Below, piece by piece: positions 14,407 through 20,052 of a stretch of 20,052 bases of DNA. Under the pieces are notes generated by a model, which was not told the DNA's origin, searched no databases, and saw nothing but the letters and a program-made list of their open reading frames with translations. The DNA comes from a virus, in the IMG/VR virus record IMGVR_UViG_3300042897_000129, positions 1 to 20,052 of that record. One strand, 5' to 3'. Made by a program: the position numbers and the translations under genes. Within the stretch, counting starts at the first letter, position 1; each line of letters starts with the position of its first letter.

Positions 14407-15300
14407 ATGGCTACATCAGGTTTACAGCGAGGATTTAATCAAGGCATATTGCAAGGTGTTAAAACCGGATTTGGTATGTCAAAAATGCGTACCGGCTTTG
14501 GTAGTGGTTTTACCGATGGTACTGTTTATCCAGACAAGTTCCAAGATCCAGTATTATTAACCGGAAGAAAAAAACCATTAATCTTTTGTAATGCTGATAA
14601 CGTTACAACTAATACCGGTACGGTAATTACACTAACTGATTTAATTGGATCTGGTGTTACACTTACAAATGCACAAGGATCTGCGTCTACCCCAGGTCTT
14701 ATTACAAATGGTATTTTTAATTTACGTAACGCATTAGATTTTGATGATTCCAGATGCTCATTATATCCTACACCGGCATTAAATTTTAGTGGTGATTCTG
14801 AAATATCGGTTATGATGGTTGTTAAATTAAAAGCAATTGCTAATCAGATTTTTTATATAAATGATAGTATTACACCTGGTGGTATCGATTTATCAACATC
14901 AGATACTAGTCGAACTATACGAAGTATATATTACGGAGGACAACCTGGTTCTATAACTAATAGTCAATATGATACATTTGCATCTCAAGTAGAACGAGAA
15001 GATTGGATGATATTGACAGCTAAATATCAATTAAACCAATCACAAGGCGCGGGATCAGAACAAGAAGTATATATCAATGGAACATTGAAGAAACAGTTAT
15101 TTACATCTAACTTTAACATAGTAACTACTACAATGACTGCAGGACAAACATTTATAGTAGGTAATACTAACATCGCCTCCGGAACTAGAGGAGCTGGTAT
15201 ACATTTAGGTGCATTTTTACTATTTGATTATCGGATAAATGAATCAGAACAACTTAGATTAGAAAATTATTTTAGAGATTATTATGGTCACAAATTTTGA
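14407..15300 (+). CDS. LamG/ConA-like lectin domain virion protein (297 aa)
   Basis: The N-terminus is a short Gly-rich helix (MATSGLQRGFNQGILQGVKT, then GFGMSKMRTGFGSGF) that may anchor the protein. From residue about 48 the sequence follows a concanavalin A-like/Laminin_G_3 jelly roll: a central ALDFDDSRC strand, an EISVMMVVKLKAIANQIFYI pair of strands, W-M-I-L-T-A-K-Y, then EVYINGTLKKQLF (the Y-I-N-G hairpin). It closes with HLGAFLLFDYRINESEQLRL and ENYFRDYYG, the typical end of these domains. Such domains bind sugars or form virion spikes; binding here is inferred. It starts 2 nt after the previous stop, without a clear ribosome site, and its last 17 nt overlap the next gene. Confidence 0.7.
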   Translation: MATSGLQRGFNQGILQGVKTGFGMSKMRTGFGSGFTDGTVYPDKFQDPVLLTGRKKPLIFCNADNVTTNTGTVITLTDLIGSGVTLTNAQGSASTPGLITNGIFNLRNALDFDDSRCSLYPTPALNFSGDSEISVMMVVKLKAIANQIFYINDSITPGGIDLSTSDTSRTIRSIYYGGQPGSITNSQYDTFASQVEREDWMILTAKYQLNQSQGAGSEQEVYINGTLKKQLFTSNFNIVTTTMTAGQTFIVGNTNIASGTRGAGIHLGAFLLFDYRINESEQLRLENYFRDYYGHKF

Positions 15301-15493
15301 TGCATCTACACAAGAATTAGTATTCCGAGCAGAATACTTAACCGAACAACCACCATTACCAATTATGGTTATAAAAAATGGTTTAGAATATATGACAATA
15401 TATCCAGATCAAGCAACTCAACAAGAAATGATTGATTGTTATACAACACACAATTTATGGCATTTATTTGATATAATTGACAATCCGGTTTGA
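15284..15493 (+). CDS. Small protein overlapping the lectin gene (69 aa)
   Basis: The ATG lies within the last codons of the lectin gene (17-nt overlap, different frame). Codon use matches the phage. The product is acidic, with FRAEYLTEQPPLPIMVIKNG, EYMTIYPDQATQQEMIDCYT and HNLWHLFDII. It is compact with no membrane helix or signal peptide. I do not recognise a family. The overlap suggests stop-start coupling with the lectin protein and thus a partner or assembly role. It ends the fibre cassette; a 55-nt gap follows. Confidence 0.5.
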   Translation: MVTNFDASTQELVFRAEYLTEQPPLPIMVIKNGLEYMTIYPDQATQQEMIDCYTTHNLWHLFDIIDNPV

Positions 15494-15517
15494 TTACACT
15501 CAATTATATCATATAAT
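15490..15517 (+). promoter_or_regulatory. Possible sigma70-type promoter
   Basis: TTGATT and TATAAT (15512-15517) are spaced by 16 nt, in the one long gap that lacks the ATATTTAT element. The -10 box is perfect and the -35 box matches at TTGA. In DNA this AT-rich a chance match is quite possible. Confidence 0.25.
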
Positions 15518-15548
15518 AGATTATACGTTACATTAATAATAAACAAAA

Positions 15549-15818
15549 ATGACAAAAAAGTTAAACACTGAAGATTTAGATGCAATAACTGCATTGAAAA
15601 CAAAATTCCAAGAAAATTATTCCAATCTAGGATTAATAACAATTGATGAACATACATTGTCCGAACAATTGGAATATGTAAAACATAAAAAAGAAACGTT
15701 ATTATCCGAATTTACTGAATTAAGAACATCTGAGGATGAATTAATGACAAAATTAAAAGATACTTACGGCGATGGTGAAATCAATTTAGCTGATGGAACT
15801 TTTACTTCGGTTGAGTAA
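15549..15818 (+). CDS. Small coiled-coil protein upstream of sheath (89 aa)
   Basis: MTKKLNTEDLDAITALKTKF starts a protein that is nearly all amphipathic helix up to residue about 70, with heptad spacing (LSEQLEYVKHKKETLLSEFT, then ELRTSEDELMTKL). It ends KDTYGDGEINLADGTFTSVE, a short beta tail. I recall small proteins with this layout (helical body, then YG-G-I-L-G-x-F/I-T) in many marine T4-like phages, always without assigned function. No Shine-Dalgarno site is seen before the ATG (A-rich leader). It lies in the tail operon just before the sheath gene. Confidence 0.6.
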   Translation: MTKKLNTEDLDAITALKTKFQENYSNLGLITIDEHTLSEQLEYVKHKKETLLSEFTELRTSEDELMTKLKDTYGDGEINLADGTFTSVE

Positions 15819-15837
15819 TGTTTGAAATTACACATAT

Positions 15838-15854
15838 ATATTTATATTAAAAAA
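15838..15854 (+). promoter_or_regulatory. Candidate late promoter for the sheath gene
   Basis: ATATTTAT followed by ATTAAAAAA, 32 nt before the sheath ATG in a 51-nt gap. It contains TATTTATA and is followed by an AGGAG ribosome site. Strong late expression is expected for a major tail protein. Confidence 0.55.
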
Positions 15855-15869
15855 TAGGAGTATTATAAA

Positions 15870-18323
15870 ATGGCAGAAAGAATAGTATCGCCAGGTGTTT
15901 ATACGAAAGAAATTGATCAATCGTATTTACCTAGAGCAATAGCACAAATCGGTGCAGCAGTTGTTGGTCCAACCGTAAAAGGACCTGCACTTGTACCAAC
16001 CAAAGTATCATCATATAGCGAATTTGCAAATATCTTCGGATCATATTCAGATGACACATATGTACCATATGTAGTTAATGAGTATTTTAGAAATGGTGGA
16101 ACTGCAATGACCGTTACACGTACATTGTATGAAGATGGTTCAAATTACCAAAATGGTGTAATTGCAGTAGTAGCAAAATCGGGTTCTACACAATTAGTAA
16201 CACATGTATTACATCCAACCATACGAGTAGCAAATGATACTACACTTAATCTATTATCTGAGTCAACATTAGCAAATTTCCAATCGGGTAGTTTTTCAAT
16301 TAAATTAAATGGTGCGTATACGGGTTCTGGTACATATAATTTATATCCAACGGCGAATGTAGCAATATCAGCATCAATTAACCTAAACGCAAATAACTAT
16401 GTAACAAAAATATTTGGTACTAATCCGAAATCAACAGATTTTCCGGTATATGTTCAATATGACAATCCACGTGCAATTACATCATTCGCAAATCTAGCAC
16501 ATGTTACTACGAGTTTAGCTATATTTCCAACATATCAATATGATGCAGCATTTAAAGCAGCAGAAACACCATGGATTACTTCTCAGAAGCTAGGAACATT
16601 AACAAAAAACTTATTTAAATTTGCTACATTATCACATGGTACATCTGTTAATCATGAAGTTAAAATTGCAATTCGAGATATTAAAACATCAACAGAGGTA
16701 TCTGATCCAGATAAATATGCTCAATTTACAATCGATGTACGACGAGTAAATACTTCGTATATTCCAAACTCACCATATTTTTCAGCAGATACCGATAGAT
16801 ACCCGGATTTACTTGAATCATTTACTGTAAGTTTAAATCCTGATTCTACTCGATATATTGAACGTGTAATTGGTAATCAATATATGTCAATTAATTCACA
16901 AGGTGATATGCTAGTAAATGGCGATTATCCAAATCAATCACAATTTGTTCGAGTAATTGTTGAGGATAGCGTTGTTAAGAAAAATAATGATAAATCATTA
17001 TTACCATTTGGATTTAAAGCATTATACCAACCGATTCCGGTAATTACTGGATCTGTATTAAATGGTGTTTCTTATATAGCAAGTCAAACTATCGAAGGTG
17101 CATTTAATATTGCTAATTATCATGGATTTAATTATAATGCATCTATATATTTACCAAATAATTTAAATTTTTTAGCACCATTACAATCAGCTGGATTAAC
17201 AACATCAGGCAGTACTGATTTTTATCTAGGAGATTGTACACAAGAAAAAGGTGTTAATTTTCCAATCACTGCTGCATATAGCGGATCGTTAGAAAATGCA
17301 TTAGTATCAGGTTCATTTAATACGAATATTGCTAACACTACTCGTAAATTCATAGTACCATTTCAAGGTGGATATGACGGAGATCGTCCAAACTTACCTA
17401 AGAATTCCGGACTTGATATTTCATCGACTAACACATTTGGTTTCAATTGTAGCGATACTGATACATCTGGAACTAGAACATATCGTAAAGCATTTAGTCT
17501 TCTTAGCAATACAGATTACTATGATATAAACATGTTATTAACACCTGGTATATTATTATCACAACATGGTATAGTAGCAGGAGAAGCACAACAATTAGCA
17601 GAAAATCGCCAAGATACATTCTATGTAATGGATTCGGATGTTATTAACGCAACTATATCAACGGTTAAAACAACGGTCGCAGATGTTGATAGTAATTATA
17701 CTGCTACATATTATCCATGGGTTCGTATTACAAATCCGTCTAAAAATGTTCCGGTATGGGTACCACCATCTGTTGTTATTCCAGGAGTATTAGCATTTAC
17801 TGATGCAAATGCAGCACCGTGGTATGCACCAGCTGGTTTGAATAGAGGTGGTTTAACAAGCGTATCTGATACATATTTAAATTTATCACAAGCATCTCGA
17901 GATAAATTGTATGATGAATGCCGTGTTAACCCAATTGCAAATTTTCCATCAAGTGGTATTGTAGTTTGGGGACAAAAAACATTGCAAGCTCGTGCATCCG
18001 CATTAGACCGTGTTAATGTTAGAAGAATGCTAATTGAGGTTAAAAAATATATTGCATCTGCTACTAGATTTTTAGTATTTGAACAAAATACTGAAGCAAC
18101 GAGACGTAGATTCTTAAGTATTGTTAATCCATATTTAACTGATGTACAAACTAAACAAGGTTTATACTTATTTAAGGTAGTTATGGATGGTACAAATAAT
18201 ACAGCGGATATGATAGATCGTAATATAATGTATGGTCAATTGTTTTTACAACCAACGAGAACGGCTGAATTCATATTGTTAGATTTCAATATCCAACCAA
18301 CGGGGGCATCTTTCCCTGAATAA
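15870..18323 (+). CDS. 18: Tail sheath protein, T4 gp18-like
   Basis: The contractile sheath subunit, 817 residues against about 659 in T4. It begins MAERIVSPGVYTKEIDQSYL, the usual sheath opening (SPGVY-x-x-E), then VVGPTVKGPALVPTKVSSYS and EFANIFGSY, the first conserved block of the Phage_sheath_1 family. The C-terminal block (residues about 640-815) is also typical: APWYAPAGLNRGGL, then VNPIANFPSSGIVVWGQKTL, ALDRVNVRRMLIEVKKYIAS, FEQNTEATRRRFLSIVNPYL and a closing EFILLDFNIQPTGA strand. The middle (about 120-560) is larger and more variable, presumably surface-exposed insertions. An AGGAG ribosome site lies 12 nt upstream. The gene sits between its own promoter candidate and a terminator, with the tube gene next, as in T4 (18-19). 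Confidence 0.93.
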   Translation: MAERIVSPGVYTKEIDQSYLPRAIAQIGAAVVGPTVKGPALVPTKVSSYSEFANIFGSYSDDTYVPYVVNEYFRNGGTAMTVTRTLYEDGSNYQNGVIAVVAKSGSTQLVTHVLHPTIRVANDTTLNLLSESTLANFQSGSFSIKLNGAYTGSGTYNLYPTANVAISASINLNANNYVTKIFGTNPKSTDFPVYVQYDNPRAITSFANLAHVTTSLAIFPTYQYDAAFKAAETPWITSQKLGTLTKNLFKFATLSHGTSVNHEVKIAIRDIKTSTEVSDPDKYAQFTIDVRRVNTSYIPNSPYFSADTDRYPDLLESFTVSLNPDSTRYIERVIGNQYMSINSQGDMLVNGDYPNQSQFVRVIVEDSVVKKNNDKSLLPFGFKALYQPIPVITGSVLNGVSYIASQTIEGAFNIANYHGFNYNASIYLPNNLNFLAPLQSAGLTTSGSTDFYLGDCTQEKGVNFPITAAYSGSLENALVSGSFNTNIANTTRKFIVPFQGGYDGDRPNLPKNSGLDISSTNTFGFNCSDTDTSGTRTYRKAFSLLSNTDYYDINMLLTPGILLSQHGIVAGEAQQLAENRQDTFYVMDSDVINATISTVKTTVADVDSNYTATYYPWVRITNPSKNVPVWVPPSVVIPGVLAFTDANAAPWYAPAGLNRGGLTSVSDTYLNLSQASRDKLYDECRVNPIANFPSSGIVVWGQKTLQARASALDRVNVRRMLIEVKKYIASATRFLVFEQNTEATRRRFLSIVNPYLTDVQTKQGLYLFKVVMDGTNNTADMIDRNIMYGQLFLQPTRTAEFILLDFNIQPTGASFPE

Positions 18324-18342
18324 CAATTTAAAATAATTAATT

Positions 18343-18368
18343 AGGTAGGCAAATATGTCTACCTTTTT
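18343..18368 (+). terminator. Intrinsic terminator after the sheath gene
   Basis: GGTAGGC and GTCTACC form a 7-bp stem (one G-T pair) around the loop AAATAT, followed by five T. It lies 20 nt after the sheath stop and before the next promoter candidate, so sheath transcription can be separated from the tube gene. Confidence 0.8.
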
Positions 18369-18378
18369 AACATTACAT

Positions 18379-18394
18379 ATATTTATATAAAAAA
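18379..18394 (+). promoter_or_regulatory. Candidate late promoter for the tail tube gene
   Basis: ATATTTAT followed by ATAAAAAA, 26 nt before the tube ATG and just after the terminator. It contains TATTTATA. The ribosome site AAGGA follows. Confidence 0.55.
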
Positions 18395-18404
18395 GGAAAT
18401 TAAT

Positions 18405-19022
18405 ATGTCATTTAACTATAATGCTACAAAAACCGATTATACAATTGCTGATGATTCTGAATTAAAAGCATTCGGTGATATTGGTACTAATACTGCTGGT
18501 GCGGCCGCAACTAGTATACCTAGTCAAACACAAGTAAAATCTCAAACTGAACTATTTGGCGATGCATTCAGTTGGGAACCAAAGTACCAACATAGATTTA
18601 TAATGTCAATGACCGATGGAATACCATCTCATTTAATAAAAGCATCAGCAAAACCAACACTAGAAAACGGCGAGATTACGTTAGATCATATCAATGTTAA
18701 GCGTAAAATAAAAGGTAAATCTATGTGGAATAGTATTGCTATAACAATTTATGACGCAATAGTTCCATCAGCTGCACAGGCGGTAATGCAATGGGTACGT
18801 TTACATCATGAATCTGCTACTGGTAGAGATGGGTATTCTAGTCAATATAAAAAAGATATTACATTGCAACAATTATCTGGTCTAGGTGAAGTAATTGAAG
18901 AATGGACATTGTATGGTTGTTATTTACAATCAGTTAATTTTGGTAGTTTAGATTGGTCTGCAGAAGATGTAGTAACAATCGACGCAACATTAAATTATGA
19001 TTATGCATTCTTAAGTTTCTAA
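18405..19022 (+). CDS. 19: Tail tube protein, T4 gp19-like
   Basis: A 205-residue protein; T4 gp19 is about 163. The first 45 or so residues are a polar Ala/Thr/Ser-rich extension. The core follows the tube pattern: FGDAFSWEPKYQHRFIMSMT, then IPSHLIKASAKPTLENGEIT with IKGKSMWNSIAITIYDAI, where strands form the inner barrel of the hexameric ring. A VMQWVRLHHES helix and an EEWTLYGCYLQSVNFGSLDW strand pair follow. The end, DVVTIDATLNYDYAFLSF, parallels the T4 gp19 F-E-V-T-L-A-L-D-Y-W end. The product stacks as the inner tube for DNA passage inside the gp18-like sheath. It has its own promoter candidate, an AAGGA ribosome site and a downstream terminator, as expected for a highly expressed gene. 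Confidence 0.9.
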   Translation: MSFNYNATKTDYTIADDSELKAFGDIGTNTAGAAATSIPSQTQVKSQTELFGDAFSWEPKYQHRFIMSMTDGIPSHLIKASAKPTLENGEITLDHINVKRKIKGKSMWNSIAITIYDAIVPSAAQAVMQWVRLHHESATGRDGYSSQYKKDITLQQLSGLGEVIEEWTLYGCYLQSVNFGSLDWSAEDVVTIDATLNYDYAFLSF

Positions 19023-19044
19023 TCAAACTAAAAATACAAGTAAG

Positions 19045-19070
19045 GGTAGCATTAATTTGCTACCTTTTTT
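19045..19070 (+). terminator. Intrinsic terminator after the tail tube gene
   Basis: GGTAGCA and TGCTACC form a perfect 7-bp stem around TTAATT, followed by six T. It has the same GGTAG/CTACC arms as the terminator after the sheath gene, and the next promoter candidate starts 10 nt downstream. Confidence 0.85.
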
Positions 19071-19079
19071 ACAATCTAA

Positions 19080-19093
19080 ATATTTATAATAAA
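19080..19093 (+). promoter_or_regulatory. Candidate late promoter for the gp26-like gene
   Basis: ATATTTAT followed by AATAAA, 33 nt before the ATG. It contains TATTTATA, sits directly downstream of a terminator, and is followed by an AAGGA ribosome site. Confidence 0.5.
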
Positions 19094-19112
19094 GTTATAA
19101 GGAAACGATAAT

Positions 19113-19886
19113 ATGACAAAAATGACAGATCGCCTAAGTGATTCAAACATCATCGAATTGGCAAAACGTAGTTATGAAAACAAAGAAAAAAGTAAATTAC
19201 CATCATCGATTGTAAATTTAGCAAGTAAAGGATTGATATATCCAAAATCACACCCATTTAGAAAAGGATATACTGAAATGCGTTATATGACTGCATATGA
19301 TGAAGATATATTAACTAATGTATCGTATGCTAGAGAAAACGTTATATTGGATAAGTTATTAGAAGCATTAATATTAGATCCTATAGATATTAGTAGTATA
19401 GCTATATGTGATAAAGAAATATTAGTAATAAATGCTAGAAATATGGGATATGGTCCTGAATATCCAATTTCATTAATAGATCCTAATACAAATACAATTG
19501 TAGAAACAATTATGAATCTAGATGATATTAAAACATCGGATTTTAAATTAATTTCAGACGATAATGGCGAATTTTCATATGAATTAGAGAACTCAAAAGA
19601 AATTAAATATCGTTTTTTATTGCAACGAGATGTAGATAAGATAAAAGAATCGAACGCAATATCTGGATTTTTAGAAAGAACTATAACAGAAGTAAATGGT
19701 AATAGAGATATTGAATCAATTCGTACTTTTATAAAAACAGAATTGACATTGCGAGAATCGAAACGATTACGATCATTTATAAATGACAATACACCAGAAG
19801 TTATAAAACAAATAGAAATGCAAAGCGAGGATGGTAGTACTTTCACTGCTAGCTTTCGATTTAACGCCGACCTTTTTTGGTTATAA
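19113..19886 (+). CDS. 26: Baseplate/tail assembly protein, T4 gp26-like (T4_baseplate family)
   Basis: A 257-residue protein; T4 gp26 is about 208. Residues about 28-110 have the family layout: LPSSIVNLASKGLIYPKSHP, then MRYMTAYDEDILTNVSYARE with VILDKLLEALI (M-T-x-x-x-E-D-I-L-T and V-L-D-K-L-x-E). ICDKEILVINARNMGYGPEY follows, the block that in relatives precedes a strand-rich domain. The end, SFRFNADLFW, resembles the hydrophobic FFWP-type end I recall for this family. In T4, gp26 acts in baseplate hub assembly. Here the gene directly follows the tube gene, the place of lambda-type tail assembly chaperones. AAGGA lies 16 nt upstream. Just before the stop is a run of six T, and a second frame continues past it. 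Confidence 0.65.
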   Translation: MTKMTDRLSDSNIIELAKRSYENKEKSKLPSSIVNLASKGLIYPKSHPFRKGYTEMRYMTAYDEDILTNVSYARENVILDKLLEALILDPIDISSIAICDKEILVINARNMGYGPEYPISLIDPNTNTIVETIMNLDDIKTSDFKLISDDNGEFSYELENSKEIKYRFLLQRDVDKIKESNAISGFLERTITEVNGNRDIESIRTFIKTELTLRESKRLRSFINDNTPEVIKQIEMQSEDGSTFTASFRFNADLFWL

Positions 19887-20052
19887 ACCAGAAGATTCTA
19901 TTTCATTGCATGATCAGTTATTCGAATTCATATGGATGAGTGATGGTAGATTTGATTGGGATACTGTATACAATATGCCAATTTTTATTAGAAATTTTTG
20001 GATTCGTAAATTAAATCATAAATTAGCAGAACGAGCTAATGTCGGTACTTCA
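19831..20052 (+). CDS. Overlapping downstream frame, putative frameshift-expressed extension (3' partial)
   Basis: This frame is open from 19816 (after a TAG at 19813) to the window end and is offset +1 from the gp26-like gene. It encodes FDLTPTFFGYKPEDSISLHD, then QLFEFIWMSDGRFDWDTVYN and MPIFIRNFWIRKLNHKLAER. The W-D-x-V-Y-N-M-P-x-x-x-R-x-F-x-x-x-K-L pattern is one I recall from small proteins coded beside tail assembly genes in T4-like phages. The only upstream ATG (19831) has GAGG directly abutting it, too close to act as a ribosome site. The next ATG (19936) has none. Expression as a frameshift fusion with the gp26-like protein is therefore inferred; a separate overlapping gene is the alternative. 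Confidence 0.55.
   Translation, partial: MVVLSLLAFDLTPTFFGYKPEDSISLHDQLFEFIWMSDGRFDWDTVYNMPIFIRNFWIRKLNHKLAERANVGTS
19873..19894 (+). promoter_or_regulatory. Candidate +1/-2 frameshift site with hairpin
   Basis: Six T (19873-19878) lie three codons before the gp26-like stop, read CTT-TTT-TGG. A tRNA-Phe on TTT (19875-19877) re-pairs perfectly after moving +1 or -2, entering the downstream frame. TTTTTGGTT (19874-19882) can pair with AACCAGAAG (19886-19894) around ATA, nine pairs including two G-T, enclosing the stop codon. This is a sequence-based proposal. Confidence 0.4.

Noticed and set aside
19283-19846. Minus-strand frame of 187 residues
   Set aside because: It lies wholly inside the gp26-like gene and is a mirror of its codon bias. 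Its Ser/Ile-rich product has no ribosome site or family features.
19873-19878. Simple sequencing error in the T run splitting one gene
   Set aside because: Not fully excluded. However, the gp26-like frame ends with NADLFW, which looks like the family's natural C-terminus, and the two frames overlap by more than 50 nt, so a real overlap is preferred.

Overview
The window is part of the late, structural region of a T4-like myovirus (contractile tail, Straboviridae/Kyanoviridae-like). By eye it is about one-third G+C. Every supported gene is on the + strand, tightly packed, often with 1-10 nt gaps or short overlaps. Recognisable T4 counterparts are neck gp13 (5' end missing), neck gp14, tail terminator gp15, sheath gp18, tube gp19 and a gp26-like tail/baseplate assembly protein. 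The fibre proteins carry WKKVIVSGS starts, GNGSGLTG and GIGTSTP motifs, and SHAEG and ASYAL repeats. From memory these are typical of environmental T4-like phages from marine and fresh water. The host cannot be read from the window. Several strong Shine-Dalgarno sites, including a 10-nt match before the gp15 gene, suggest a host that initiates translation through the 16S anti-SD.

Layout: (1) 1-2629, head-to-tail neck: gp13-like, gp14-like and gp15-like, the last with an extra C-terminal domain. (2) 2629-15493, a roughly 12.9-kb adhesin/fibre cassette. It holds a short ASY-motif protein, two fibres sharing an N-terminal WKKVIVSGS tag (the second built on a YadA-like 14-residue repeat), two tiny helical proteins, a 99-aa protein, a 1539-aa multidomain protein with a G8-like start, a 1217-aa modular fibre, a 142-aa structural protein, a LamG/ConA-like lectin protein and a small overlapping gene. 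T4 has its terminase genes 16 and 17 here. (3) 15549-20052, contractile tail: a small coiled-coil protein, sheath, tube, a gp26-like protein, and a second reading frame overlapping its 3' end.

Intergenic DNA is scarce but patterned. Six of the seven gaps longer than 30 nt carry the octamer ATATTTAT followed by an A/T-rich TATAAA-like stretch, usually 26-37 nt before a start codon, which suggests the phage's late promoter. Two intrinsic terminators with the same GGTAG/CTACC stem flank the tail-tube gene.

The most interesting signal is at 19816-20052. The gp26-like gene stops just after a run of six T, and an overlapping frame, open to the window end, encodes what looks like a C-terminal extension with no usable ribosome binding site. 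Its place directly after the tail tube matches the position of phage lambda G/GT tail assembly chaperones, so a programmed +1 or -2 frameshift is proposed. A second notable region is the locally GC-rich leader before the SHAEG-repeat fibre.
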